Assembly: GCF_041146795.1 (NCBI RefSeq)
Contig: NC_135168.1
Span: 14,002,131-14,066,130, forward strand
From: Maylandia zebra
Taxonomy: Eukaryota > Chordata > Actinopteri > Cichliformes > Cichlidae
Direction: 5' to 3'
Length of the DNA: 64,000 nt
Both the position numbers and the translations under genes were made by a program. This document shows, piece by piece, positions 38,801-53,500 of the stretch; position 1 is the first letter of the stretch, and every line of letters starts with the position of its first letter. The notes below the pieces were generated by a model that was given only the letters and a program-made list of their open reading frames with translations, did no database searches and was not told the DNA's origin.

Positions 38801-41488
38801 TCCATTTGAAGCACAGAAGGGGCATCTTGCACATCGAAGGAGAAGGGGTCCGCAAAAATGTGAAAGGTGGCTCTGTGTGTCTTGAAGTCAGCAAATCTGT
38901 GATCAAATTCCTCCTGTAGCCTCAAAATGACATCAACATACTCGTCAGCACTGAATGGTGTGCCTGCATCCACGAGTGCCTTGCATGCTGGGAAATGGCA
39001 AAGGTTTGTCTGAGAGAGCTGAGCTTTCCAGAGCGCCAGTTTTGTGGAGAATGCTCTCACGTTGTCATAGGCAGCACTGACAAGTTGCCCCTGGCCTTGT
39101 AACGTCTTGTTCAGTACATTAAGCTCATGTGTCATATCAACAAGAAAAGCTGAGTCCATGAGCCATTTGGGATCAGTTAGCACAGGAACACTAACTCCAT
39201 CCTTCTCCATGAAGGCTTCACTTCTGCTCTCAACTCAAAAAGTCTCTTTAATACATTTCCCCTGCTGAGCCAACGTACCTCAGTGAAGTCGAGCACATCC
39301 CCATATTCTGACTCCATTTCCTCTAAAAAAGCACAGAACCTTCGGTGCTTTAAGCCCCTGGATCTGATTTGGTTGATGCATTTCACAACAATAGACATCA
39401 CATTGTCAAACTTCAGGCATTTGCTGCAAAGGACCTGCTGATGGATGATGCAGTGCAGAGCAATGGCCTCCTCCACGCCTTCCTCTTCCAGTTTGTTTTG
39501 TGCCACCAGTCCATGTTTCCTCCCTGTCATTGATGGCGCTCCATCTGTTGTTATTCCAACAAACCTCTTCCATGGCAAACCAACATTCTCAATGGCATCA
39601 CACAGCTTGTAAATATCTGCTGAGCGGTGGTCTGGCCATGCATTGGAATTACTGTGAGCAGCTCCTCCATCACTTCAAAACTGTCATCAACACCACGGAC
39701 ATACATTGGGAGCTGGGCAGTGTCGGTGATGTCTGTGGTCTCATCAAGAGCGACTGAGTATACACTGAAACATTTGGCTTTCTCACACAGTTGGTCATAA
39801 ATGTCACTTGACAGGTCAGAAATGCGATCTGCTGCGGTGTTGGCAGAAAGGCTGATGTTGCTAAACTGACCTTTCTTTCCCGGACAGACTATATTTGCAG
39901 CCTGCAATATGCACTTTTAGACAAATGCACCTTCTGTGAATGGCTTCCCTGCTTTAGCAATCATCTCACTAACCACGTGGCTCCGACTGCTGCATTATTC
40001 TCTTTGGTTGCTTTCTTGGAGAAATCTTGCTGCCTCAGTAGATCTGTTTTAAGACTGGCAACCCGGTTCGCTCTCTCGTCTCCCTGGTATTTTGCATCCA
40101 GCTCAGCATGTCTAGTTGTGTAATGACGTTTCAAATTGTATTCCTTGTGCAGCGCAACTTTCTCTGTGCAAATAAGACAGGTCGGGGTGCCCCTGTGCTC
40201 AACAAAGAAATATTGCATTTCCCACTTTTCCTGAAATTGTCGGTGCTCATCACCAACCTTTCTCTTCACCGCAGGCTTTGAAAAAGACATGTTTGGGGCT
40301 ATGTGACATTTATAATTCTACTTGGTGTCACTGTCGCATTGAAGTTTCAATCAAGCGTTTAGCCGACGGACGGGGAACGTCTCAACGCGTAGAGAACGTC
40401 ATTTCTGCTTCTTTTTCTTGCAACCGTAGCACGGCGATCGGCAGATAAAAAGCCGGTAGCAGTCTCCTTTGTTTTTACGCTCGATGTTCATGTCTTTCAT
40501 GACGACACGAACACCGTGGCGTTTGCAGATGGTAGAAAGTGCAGGGATAGCGAGCGCAAAAAAGGCGACTGCTCACGGCGCCGGGCTGTTGTTACAGGAG
40601 AAAGAAGCGGAAATGACACCGTGACATATAACAAATAACATCAGCTGTTTCTGATGTTAGTTGTTTTGACTGCTTTTACATTATATTGAAATATATGTAA
40701 TGTTCATGTTTGCTGCAATGCAAACGCAGTGATGCAAATAAAAACATGGAGCCACAAATTACGGTGCGACCCTATAATTAGTCCGGGTTACCGGGGACTG
40801 TTGTTGCCGATGAACAGGTGTCGCTATGTGACTGCAGACTAAATTGGGCTGCATTGAGTTCATGACTTTTCTTTTATCCCGCCGCCTACGCATCACTGTG
40901 AGAGTTAATATGAGATCTCTCTCTGTGGAAAAATAACTTTAAATCCCACTGACGTGTGTATAAATCTATATACGTATAACGTCCCGCTGGGCAGCAACTT
41001 AAAAAACAACTTTTTTTGAAGTGTTGTGAACGCAGCGCGCTGGGGCGAATGTCGGCGTTTGCCCAATAGAAAGGAGGAAGCCAGACAGGCACAGGAAAGA
41101 AAGAAACACTCCAGGGCAACGCTGCTGGAACTTTGACTCATTGAGAAATGTTTCCCTGCTTGCATCAAGCCCGGCTGGTGTCCCATGAGATCCATATCCC
41201 ACCCTGATTGGTGGGTTAATTCAGCTCCGCCCACAACACTGTGAAGTGTCATACATTATCAAACTAACATTACATTTTCATATTAAGGTGGGGCCAAAAA
41301 CTATCGTCCTGCGGGCCGCAATTGGCCCGCGGGCTGCGAGTTTGAGACCCCTGGTGTAGGAGGACACCTACTCTGTGTCTGGTTAAGTATAAGAGCCCTT
41401 TGTTAGGGGGACCGCTGGACTCTTAGCACCAGCTTTGGGGTCACAGGGTCACATCTGGAACACACACACACACACAGACACAGACACA

Positions 41489-41533
<45 letters not shown>

Positions 41534-44500
41534 ACACACACACAGACACACACACACACGCGCACACAGACACACACACAGACACACACAGACACAGACA
41601 CACACACAGACACACACAGACACAGACACACACAGACACACACACACACAGACACACACACACACAGACACACACACACGCGCACACAGACACACACACA
41701 CGCACACACAGACGCACACATACACACACACACATACACACACACACGCACACACACAGACACACACACACACACACACATACGGGTCTATGTGGTATGG
41801 CGGGACTATACTACGTCAATCCGCCCGGTGGTGGTTTAAGTGGACTACCCTTTTGAAAGGACTTAGAGCCAAGGGAGCGAGGTTAAAGTGTTCGAAAAAA
41901 TCTGAAAAAAATTTGGGTCACTTCAGACCTCATACACTCCCTATAGAAGTCTAGATACACTGATACACACCAACCAGACTCTATTGTGTTTTCTGGAGAC
42001 ATTGTCCACTTGACAATAATGTGTTTTATGAGGTCCAAAAAAAGCAATATTGGGTCTTTAAAGGGACAATGATGTAATATTTAAATAGCTCATCATTACC
42101 ATGAATACACATCTGACAGGACACAGGATTACTGGAACATCATTTTATTAGTGTTCTTGGATCTGAACATTAATTTTAACCATAAATAAAAAAAGAAATC
42201 TATGGACAAAAATGCCCACGCTTCCCACAGAAATATAAAAATATAGAAAACAGAAAAATTAAAAACATTTAAAATGAATTTTAATAGTTTAAAGGTAAAT
42301 ATTAAGGGGAGAAAATATGCATTTATAATTTTTTATTTTAAATATAACCCGTCAAAAAAACCCCTAAATAAATTAAATGTAAAAATTATGAAATACAAAC
42401 TACTTCTGTATTTAACAAGAACTTTTTTTTCTTTAAACAGAACATCAGTGTTAACAACAATTGGCAATCTGACCAAGATGTAAAACCACAGCTCTCTAAA
42501 CAGTTATTTTAGTTCATTTTTTTCTGCCTTTTTGCAGTTAATCCTCTGTTTCTTACAAAATCTCGTATGTTTTGAACTGTTCTTCCTGCCAACACCGGAT
42601 CTTCTACCAATTTGCAATGACTGCATTCATTTTTGGTGGCTAGTTTCCCTTCGTTTATGTGGTCTTTAAAATGCCTCATCACTGCAGCAACCTCAGCCTT
42701 GGACCACATGTGTTTGGGAGCTCTTCGGGAATTGTGGGATTGAGCAGCATTTTTCTCTGGAAGATATATAAAGTAGTAGTAGTTAAAACAAACAAAAAAC
42801 CAAACAAAAAAAACAAAAAACATTTGGTGGTTAAAAGAATGGATGCTACCCTGTACTAACTTCTGAAATGTGTTGCTACCATCAATATCAAAACGAGCTA
42901 AAATTCTCTTTGAAAATTTATCAAATTTCTAAAATGAGACATTTAGTGTTCCGCTGTGAATAAAAGACTGAATAAAAAGTTGAATAAAAGTCTCTTGATG
43001 CATGCTCAATCATCCAGGTAAGTAAATCCCAAAACGTTGATTCTGTTAATCTGGACGTAGCGTTTTCAGTGGGAGAAACATTTTGTCACTCATCCAAGTG
43101 ACTTTTTGCCACCACTCTGCAGTTTGCCATATGTTGCAAAGTGATGAAACAATAATAAGCTTCGAGAACCAACTGCACCCCTTACCTTCAGAGGGAGCAG
43201 CAGTCTCACTTGCTGCAGGCATTGTGAGTGGTCCTTCATCTGCTGATTACACAATTTGATTAAGTTTTAATATTTGTAACAAACATTTTATCCACAGAAA
43301 CCAAGCTAGTGGTAACTTACCACAATCTACAGTGTCTTGGAGCTGCGCTGTGTTTGTGGAATCAGCTACTGCATGTACAGGCTCACTGGTGCCACACGCC
43401 AACATTGTGAGTGCTGTGTCATCATCATCTGATTCACTCTCACTGTCCTTTGTTTCAGCATCACTTAATGCAATTTCATCTGAGAAATTGTGGGAAAACC
43501 CCCCCAAAAAACCAAACACAAACCCCCCAAAAACCTCACATTAACAACGAGATATGACAAAATACAGAACAAATACTGGAAATTATAGTACATAGTTTTA
43601 CTATTTAAGGCCACCACTCTGCAGTTTGCCAAATGTTGCAAAGTGATGAAACAATAGACTTCAAGAACCTTAAATCATGGACATTTAACAGAATGGTCTG
43701 TGCTTTTAGGTTTTAATTCTGTTGATAAAGCATAATATTCAACTACTGCCCTAATATTTGCTCCTTTCAATACAAACCTATTTTGATCTCATCCAGTGAT
43801 TTCCCCTGGATCTGGGAAAGTTGTCCTTTTTCCAGTGTTAAAAGCAGTTTGGAAATCTTGGCCAGCTGTGTTGTGGGAACTGGTAATCTGTAGAATTCGC
43901 GGTGAACGCGGATATCATGACCCAGGAAATCTGCAACCTGATCAAGTTCGTTGTTTTTCAAATTAAGGACTTGTGAGAGTGTGGCAACATGTTTTCTGAG
44001 CTGTGTCGATCTTAGATACTCAGGCTGCTTTGCTCCACACTGGTGTGCATGAACACGCAAGGAGTCCATTCCTCTGTAATGACTCATTGATCGGGGTCTT
44101 GCAAAGAGGTAGATATTAGTGGCACAAATACCACAGTCAGGCCTCCTACTAACCAGTAGTGACAGAGCATCCAGCATGCTTGGTGTTAGCAGAACTGGAA
44201 CATTTCTGTCCCTTTTTCCCATTATTTCTATTCTACAGAAATAGTTACAGAGTCTCTGTTCCATTTCTGAGAGCCCCATGGCAACATCTGTGTGGAGTGC
44301 TGTTTTGTCTCTTTCAAGAAAACTTTTGAGGCGCATCTTTGAAACCTCTCCAGAACGTCTTCGGTTGAACACAATGATTTGTGAGAGTGTAACTTGTGCA
44401 AGTTGGGCATAATTCTGAGCTGTGGCTTCGTTCTCCAAGCTGCAAAAGGCACTTTCTGCAGATTTTTGAAGGTAGTGATGGAGAATCCGAACATCTTCTG

Positions 44501-47500
44501 TAAAGGGCAATGTTGATGGCTTGTTAAACTTTGCCTCACTCAATGTGTTCAAGGCACGGTGAGACACCATCTCAGACCATTTGGAGACATACAACTTCTT
44601 GAACGCATCAGTGGACTTGATTAGGGCTTCATCCTCTGTCATGAGGGCACGACAATGGATAATGTCAGACATTTTATGCAGTGTATGTCCCAGTTTCAGC
44701 GCAAGGCTTGGAGTTTTGTATGACAGTGTCTCTTCATCAAAACCTGAAACTTTCTTTACTGCTTGCACAACTCTCTGGAAATTAGCAGGCTTAATAGCTT
44801 CTTCCATGTTATGCACTGAGAATTCTGTGCGCAGACACAACAACAAACGTCCCGCTTCACGAAGCTTCTGTCGTATATAATCATACTTTGTAGGGTCTTG
44901 TCCATGTTTATTGTAGAGGGACTGGGCAAACTGAATAACAGTAAAGTCATTTCGCACAGCTGAGGCAATCTCATCTTGTTTCATAACAGCAAGAACCTTC
45001 CAGACTCCACTTGACACCTGCGGATAACACTGAGACTCCAGAGTTAAAGCCAGGCCGAGTACTTTGGTTCTTCCAGGTTCTTTATCCGTGTCATCTTTTG
45101 GTTTGTTAGGACATCTGCGGACATGTCTCCAAAGATCCTTGCGAACATACATCCCTTGACAATAAAAGCAATGAGCAAACTTTCCCTCTACTGCTTTAAT
45201 CTTGGGTCTTCTCTTCACTTTCAGTGGTCCCACTCCACCATGCAAAACTGCAGCATTATGCTTAAAATTTCCCTTATTTCTCAATTTCTCTAACAGACTT
45301 TTACGCTCGTTTGAGTCTCTAGGCAGGGAAAATGCATGCACAACATCAGGAGCCGTTTTGTGCGTTTTCAGGTGGCGGGAAATTTTAGCTTGTGGTTTGC
45401 CACAAAAATAGCAGTAATTTCTTTTACTTAAAGTCATTTTTTCTGATTCAGTTTCGCAAAGCTCACTTTTATCTTGTGGCTTGTCCTTTGTCAAGTTGTG
45501 GATTAAATTCATTGAATCTGATTGTTCATGCGCTTTGGAGATGTCATCTTGGCATAGCAGACCTTTTGATGTGCTTGGCAATAATGAGATGTCTTCATCT
45601 GAATCTTCATCATATGACTCTGAATCTGGCACATATTCTTCTTCTGATATGCTGTGGTTGCCATCATCATCGCTTGATATTTGATCCAGAACTGAATGTG
45701 GCAATCCATCCTCCCCTGAATATTCAGAAATTTCTTCTTTCTGGAATGTAAGAACAAAAGTTTTTTTAATTGATCAATACTTTAGACAGGTAAAAAATAA
45801 ACTGAAAAAAAGTCAAGCCAAATATGAATGGGATACACACCTGTGTTGACTGGTGGCAATTCTGATTTGCCAATTTTGCAAGGCAAGATTTGTGCCAGAC
45901 CCCTAAACAAACTGAAACACATTTTGATAGACTTAATTTAGCTTTGCAGTTCTATTTAAGTGAAGTAGTTTTTTGTCAAAGCATTGCAGTAATGTCAAAT
46001 GCTGAAAAAAAAAAAAAAAAAAAAAAAAAAAACTGTTCACATTAAGGATATTTTAATGACTACACATACACTGCTAATCCCCCTCCCCCCCCCCCAAAAA
46101 AAAGGACATCCCAGATGTGAATGAAGGAATTATTCTTATTAAATACTTTGTTCTTTAGGTAGTTGAGTGGCATGAAAGTGTGTAGTTGAATGTGTGTGGC
46201 CTCCAGATGCCTGTACGACTTCCCTACAATGCCTGGGCATGCTCGGGATGAGGTGGCGGATGGTCTCCTGAAGGATCTCCTCCAAGACCTGGACTAAAGC
46301 ATCTGCCAACCCCTGGACAGTTTGTGGTGGATGGAGTGAGACATGATGTCCCAGATGTGCTCAATTGGATTCAGGTCTGGGGAACAGGCGGGCCAGTCCA
46401 TAGCATCAATGCCTTTGTCATGGAGGAACTGCTGACATACTCCAGCCACATGAGGCCCAGTGTCGTCTCGCATTAGGTGGACCCCAGGGCCAAATGCACC
46501 AGCATGTGGTCTCACAAAGGGTCCGAGGACCTCATCTTGTTACCCAATGACAGTCAGGCTCTCTGGCAGGCACAGAAATGCCACCCCTCACCATTACTGA
46601 CCCACTGCCAATATGATCATGCTGGAGGATGTTGCAGGCAGCAGAACATTCCCCACGGCATCTCCAGACTGTCACGTGCTCAGTTTGAACCTCCTTTCAG
46701 CTGTGAGGAGCATAGGGTGCCCGTGCTGAAGTTGCCAAACTTTGTGTTTTCTGGCAAATGCCAAACATCCTGCATGGTGTTGGACTGCAAGCTCAATCCC
46801 CACCTGTGGATGCTGGACCCTCAAGCCACCCTCATGAAGTCAGTTTCTGACCATTTGAGCAGACAGATGCACATTTGTGGCCTGTTTGAGGTCATTTTGC
46901 AGGGCTCCTCTTGTTCCTCCTTGCACAAAGGTGGAGGTAGCGGTCCTGCTGCTGGGTTGTTGCCCTCCTATGGCCTACTCCACATCCAGGTAGCACCTCC
47001 ATGCTCTGGACACTACACTAACAGACACAGCAAACCTTCTTGCCACAGCTCACATTGATGTGCTACGCTAGATGAGCTGCACTACCTGAGCCCCTTGTGT
47101 GGGTTGTAGACTGTCTCATGCTACCACTAAAATGAAATCACCGCCAGCATTCAAAAGTGACCATAACATCAGCCAGAAAGCATAGGTGCTGAGAAGTGGT
47201 CTGTGGTCACCACCTGCAGAACCAGTCCTTTATTATGGTGAATTGACTATAATTTCCACTTGTTGTCTACTCTATTTGCAAAACAGCATGTGAAACTGGT
47301 TGTCAGTGTTACTTCCTAAGTGAACAGTTTGATTTCACAGAAGTGTGACTGACTTGGAGTAACATCGCATTGTTTAAGTGTTCCCTTTATTATTTTGAGC
47401 AGTTTATGTTATGGAATGGGGAATTGAGGACAATCCCAAGTATACCATTTTTACAAGGTCCTGCACCAATGAGGTAATACTGCATTTCTTTAATTAGACG

Positions 47501-50500
47501 TGACCACCCATTAATTAAAAAGGGAGCAGTGTTCATTTCAGCACGTCTTAACTTGTTGAACTCTATTAATGCTTTTTACTATACACTGTACCTATTCACT
47601 AAATGTCTCACCTTTGCACTTAAAGCCAAGCCACTTGAGGGAGGAAACCGGTCCCACACACTGAATGCACTTGTCCAAAGATGATATTGTTGTGCACACC
47701 AGACGATGATTGTGACACTGTTAGCAAAATATTGCAACATTTATTTGTTTTAGACAGTTGGAAAGGTGTGTTTTCAATTCAGTTGCAGATATCAACTAAT
47801 AAACTTCGTCCATGTAAATCACATCACACCCAGGTGACTGCCAAACACACACACACACACAGCATCCATAAAGAATGATGATAGATTAAATTATTAGTTC
47901 ATTAAGTGGTACACTGGATTATATTTACCCTTTCAGGCTCTGGATGTTTCAGGTCCAGATCATTGTTTGGAAAGCTGTTTGGTTGCGGCTTTAGGCAGCT
48001 CACAGTCTTCTGAATCTGGCTGGTCTCAGTCTTCGTGTGTAACAGATAGAGAATGAAGACAAAAGAACAGTAATCTGACAGTTACTAAAAATGCATCACT
48101 CAAGAGGATGAATAGACCATTTCACTATCGGCAAATAGCGTAAGGTACACATCGTGCATGAGAAACATTCATTAAAATCTGTCCTAGGTCAATGTTACCT
48201 CTTCAAAATCTTGCACTGAAGAAGAATGCATGGCTTCTGAGCCTTGCTGAGGCATTTCTTCATCAAGATCCTGCAACAAAGAAAAGATGGCACAAAGATT
48301 AGACCAAGTGCTCTTCTTGCAACTGTACTGGGCAGGCCTGTGCTTCTGTTTTTAATTTGCATGTGTGTGTGTGTGGGGGGGGGCTTTCCACTCAAGAAAT
48401 GTTTTCTTCTGAAAAAAATACTGGCTACAATAATTAACAACTGATTCCTTTGCAATCATCCATCCTCTTCCACTTATCCTTATCAGGATTGTGGGGTAGC
48501 AGTTTTGGGGCCTATACCAGCTACCATAGGGCAGTACAACCTGGACAGATCACCAGTCTAACATGGAAGGACAAGCATTTGCATTCACACCAAAGGGCAG
48601 TTTTGAATCACCAGTTAACCTAACCCCATAAGCTACATCTTTGGACTGTGGGAAGAAGCCAGAGTACACAGCCAGAGAGAGCCCATGCACTAAAGCAGTA
48701 AAAAGTGCCTAAAAGAAGTTAAGAAGTTGTATAGTACTATCTATCTTAATGTTCAAGCCTGAGTTTCAAAAAATTTCAACATAGAAACAAAGCACATGCA
48801 GTCAGTTCTGCATGCTGTAGGTCAAACTGTCAAGACATACGAGAAGACCCCTCCTAAAACCAGAGTGATGTCACCATGAAGCAAACTTTGACGGAGTCCC
48901 CCAATAACAGTGTGGTCCTCCTAAGTCACATTTGGGTGGTTAACACACACACACACTCAGATGTTATCCAGACTTGCACTTTGAAACAATGAAAAGGACC
49001 TACAAGCCACGGTCCATGTAAATCACATCACACCCAGGTGACAGCCAAACACACACACACACAGCATCCATAAAGAATGATGATAGATTAAATTATTAGT
49101 TCATTAAGTGGTACACTGGATTATATTTACCCTTTCAGGCTCTGGATGTTTCAGGTCCAGATCATTGTTTGGAAAGCTGTTTGGTTGCGGCTTTAGGCAG
49201 CTCACAGTCTTCTGAATCTGGCTGGTCTCAGTCTTCGTGTGTAACAGATAGAGAATGAAGACAAAAGAACAGTAATCTGACAGTTACTAAAAATGCATCA
49301 CTCAAGAGGATGAATAGACCATTTCACTATCGGCAAATAGCGTAAGGTACACATCGTGCATGAGAAACATTCATTAAAATCTGTCCTAGGTCAATGTTAC
49401 CTCTTCAAAATCTTGCACTGAAGAAGAATGCATGGCTTCTGAGCCTTGCTGAGGCATTTCTTCATCAAGATCCTGCAACAAAGAAAAGATGGCACAAAGA
49501 TTAGACCAAGTGCTCTTCTTGCAACTGTACTGGGCAGGCCTGTGCTTCTGTTTTTAATTTGCATGTGTGTGTGTGTGGGGGGGGGGCTTTCCACTCAAGA
49601 AATGTTTTCTTCTGAAAAAAATACTGGCTACAATAGTTAACAACTGATTCCTTTGCAATCATCCATCCTCTTCCACTTATCCTTATCAGGATTGTGGGGT
49701 AGCAGTTTTGGGGCCTATACCAGCTACCATAGGGCAGTACAACCTGGACAGATCACCAGTCTAACATGGAAGGACAAGCATTTGCATTCACACCAAAGGG
49801 CAGTTTTGAATCACCAGTTAACCTAACCCCATAAGCTACATCTTTGGACTGTGGGAAGAAGCCAGAGTACACAGCCAGAGAGAGCCCATGCACTAAAGCA
49901 GTAAAAAGTGCCTAAAACAAGTTAAGAAGTTGTATAGTACTATCCATCTTAATGTTCAAGCCTGAGTTTCAAAAAATTTCAACATAGAAACAAAGCACAT
50001 GCAGTCAGTTCTGCATGCTGTAGGTCAAACTGTCAAGACATACGAGAAGACCCCTCCTAAAACCAGAGTGATGTCACCATGAAGCAAACTTTGACGGAGT
50101 CCCCCAATAACAGTGTGGTCCTCCTAAGTCACATTTGGGTGGTTAACACACACACACACACACTCAGATGTTATCCAGACTTGCACTTTGAAACAATGAA
50201 AAGGACCTACAAGCCACGGTCCATGTAAATCACATCACACCCAGGTGACAGCCAAACACACACACACACAGCATCCATAAAGAATGATGATAGATTAAAT
50301 TATTAGTTCATTAAGTGGTACACTGGATTATATTTACCCTTTCAGGCTCTGGATGTTTCAGGTCCAGATCATTGTTTGGAAAGCTGTTTGGTTGCGGCTT
50401 TAGGCAGCTCACAGTCTTCTGAATCTGGCTGGTCTCAGTCTTCGTGTGTAACAGATAGAGAATGAAGACAAAAGAACAGTAATCTGACAGTTACTAAAAA

Positions 50501-53500
50501 TGCATCACTCAAGAGGATGAATAAACCATTTCACTATCGGCAAATAGCGTAAGGTACACATCGTGCATGAGAAACATTCATTAAAATCTGTCCTAGGTCA
50601 ATGTTACCTCTTCAAAATCTTGCACTGAAGAAGAATGCATGGCTTCTGAGCCTTGCTGAGGCATTTCTTCATCAAGATCCTGCAACAAAGAAAAGATGGC
50701 ACAAAGATTAGACCAAGTGCTCTTCTTGCAACTGTACTGGGCAGGCCTGTGCTTCTGTTTTTAATTTGCATGTGTGTGTGTGTGTGTGTGTGTGTGGGGG
50801 GGGGCTTTCCACTCAAGAAATGTTTTCTTCTGAAAAAAATACTGGCTACAATAATTAACAACTGATTCCTTTGCAATCATCCATCCTCTTCCACTTATCC
50901 TTATCAGGATTGTGGGGTAGCAGTTTTGGGGCCTATACCAGCTACCATAGGGCAGTACAACCTGGACAGATCACCAGTCTAACATGGAAGGACAAGCATT
51001 TGCATTCACACCAAAGGGCAGTTTTGAATCACCAGTTAACCTAACCCCATAAGCTACATCTTTGGACTGTGGGAAGAAGCCAGAGTACACAGCCAGAGAG
51101 AGCCCATGCACTAAAGCAGTATATAGTGCCTAAAACAAGTTAAGAAGTTGTATAGTACTATCTATCTTAATGTTCAAGCCTGAGTTTCAAACCACATAGA
51201 AACAAAGCACATGCAGTCAGTTCTGCATGCTGTAGGTCAAACTGTCAAGACATACGAGAAGACCCCTCCTAAAACCAGAGTGATGTCACCATGAAGCAAA
51301 CTTTGACGGAGTCCCCCAATAACAGTGTGGTCCTCCTAAGTCACATTTGGGTGGTTAACACACACACACACACACACACTCAGATGTTATCCAGACTTGC
51401 ACTTTGAAACAATGAAAAGGACCTACAAGCCACGGTCCATGTAAATCACATCACACCCAGGTGACTGCCAAACACACACACACACAGCATCCATAAAGAA
51501 TGATGATAGATTAAATTATTAGTTCATTAAGTGGTACACTGGATTATATTTACCCTTTCAGGCTCTGGATGTTTCAGGTCCAGATCATTGTTTGGAAAGC
51601 TGTTTGGTTGTGGCTTTAGGCAGCTCACAGTCTTCTGAATCTGGCTGGTCTCAGTCTTCGTGTGTAACAGATAGAGAATGAAGACAAAAGAACAGTAATC
51701 TGACAGTTACTAAAAATGCATCACTCAAGAGGATGAATAGACCATTTCACTATCGGCAAATAGCGTAAGGTACACATCGTGCATGAGAAACATTCATTAA
51801 AATCTGTCCTAGGTCAATGTTACCTCTTCAAAATCTTGCACTGAAGAAGAATGCATGGCTTCTGAGCCTTGCTGAGGCATTTCTTCATCAAGATCCTGCA
51901 ACAAAGAAAAGATGGCACAAAGATTAGACCAAGTGCTCTTCTTGCAACTGTACTGGGCAGGCCTGTGCTTCTGTTTTTAATTTGCATGTGTGTGTGTGTG
52001 TGTGTGTGGGGGGGGGGCTTTCCACTCAAGAAATGTTTTCTTCTGAAAAAAATACTGGCTACAATAATTAACAACTGATTCCTTTGCAATCATCCATCCT
52101 CTTCCACTTATCCTTATCAGGATTGTGGGGTAGCAGTTTTGGGGCCTATACCAGCTACCATAGGGCAGTACAACCTGGACAGATCACCAGTCTAACATGG
52201 AAGGACAAGCATTTGCATTCACACCAAAGGGCAGTTTTGAATCACCAGTTAACCTAACCCCATAAGCTACATCTTTGGACTGTGGGAAGAAGCCAGAGTA
52301 CACAGCCAGAGAGAGCCCATGCACTAAAGCAGTATATAGTGCCTAAAACAAGTTAAGAAGTTGTATAGTACTATCTATCTTAATGTTCAAGCCTGAGTTT
52401 CAAAAAATTTCCACATAGAAACAAAGCACATGCAGTCAGTTCTGCATGCTGTAGGTCAAACTGTCAAGACATACGAGAAGACCCCTCCTAAAACCAGAGT
52501 GATGTCACCATGAAGCAAACTTTGACGGAGTCCCCCAATAACAGTGTGGTCCTCCTAAGTCACATTTGGGTGGTTAACACACACACACACACACACACAC
52601 TCAGATGTTATCCAGACTTGCACTTTGAAACAATGAAAAGGACCTACAAGCCACGGTCCATGTAAATCACATCACACCCAGGTGACTGCCAAACACACAC
52701 ACACACACAGCATCCATAAAGAATGATGATAGATTAAATTATTAGTTCATTAAGTGGTACACTGGATTATATTTACCCTTTCAGGCTCTGGATGTTTCAG
52801 GTCCAGATCATTGTTTGGAAAGCTGTTTGGTTGCGGCTTTAGGCAGCTCACAGTCTTCTGAATCTGGCTGGTCTCCGTCTTCGTGTGTAACAGATAGAAA
52901 ATGAATATACAGTGCATTTTTGAAGAGGATTTTGAAACATTAAATAAACTGTATGAGAAAGATAAGTTTCAAGCTATTGTCTTTACAATATTCACTGTCA
53001 TGTATAGAGAATTTAAGGCCCTATGATTAAGAGACAAATAGTCAGTGTGATTTCTTTATTTTTTAAGCCATTGCTAAAGGAGTAAAACAATCACCTGTAG
53101 CAGCAACGAACTGTCACTAGGGCCCATTTATCTTCGAGGGACAAAATTTAAAATGAATCTAACTAAAGAGGCTACACAGCAAAATCTCCAGTGTTAAATT
53201 AACACTAGAGAGTGTCTATATGGGTCCACACAACACTGTTGAGTGTTGAATTAACACTTTTGACAGTGTTATATGTTTAAAAGTAACCTAGTCAGTTTTG
53301 AAGATTAACAAAGACTAACACTGAGCAGTGCTGATTTTCTAACACTGGAATATTTCTAACATTTTGAGTTATTTTCCAGTGTTAGAAAATCAGCACTGCT
53401 CAGTGTTAGCCATTGTTAATCTTCAAAACTGACTAGGTTACTTTTAAACATATAACACTGTCAAAAGTGTTAATTTAACACTCAACAGTGTTGTATTTAA

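Larger units (their letters stand above)
47811..52905 (-). repeat. Tandem array of about 4.2 units of 1.2 kb carrying coding exons
   Basis: Unit starts (CATGTAAATCACATCACACC) are at 47811, 49015, 50222, 51438 and 52659, giving periods of 1204, 1207, 1216 and 1221 bp. Units differ mainly in CA/TG tract lengths and a few bases. Each full unit contains one 102-nt exon and one 72-nt exon of the minus-strand SET-recombinase gene, and an old repeat fragment (CTTTGGACTGTGGGAAGAAG). The fifth unit stops just after its 102-nt exon. Both exons are phase 0-0, so each unit adds 58 residues without disturbing the frame. The near identity implies very recent expansion or an assembly effect. Confidence 0.97.

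Noticed and set aside
41403-41839. Long Cys/Val and Thr/His-rich frames
   Set aside because: Translations of a CA/CAGA microsatellite.
46477-47058. 193-codon plus-strand frame
   Set aside because: Antisense to the Tc1 transposase remnant.
47811-52905. CRISPR-like or satellite interpretation of the repeats
   Set aside because: Units are 1.2 kb, carry spliced coding exons and older transposon fragments, and lie in a vertebrate gene.
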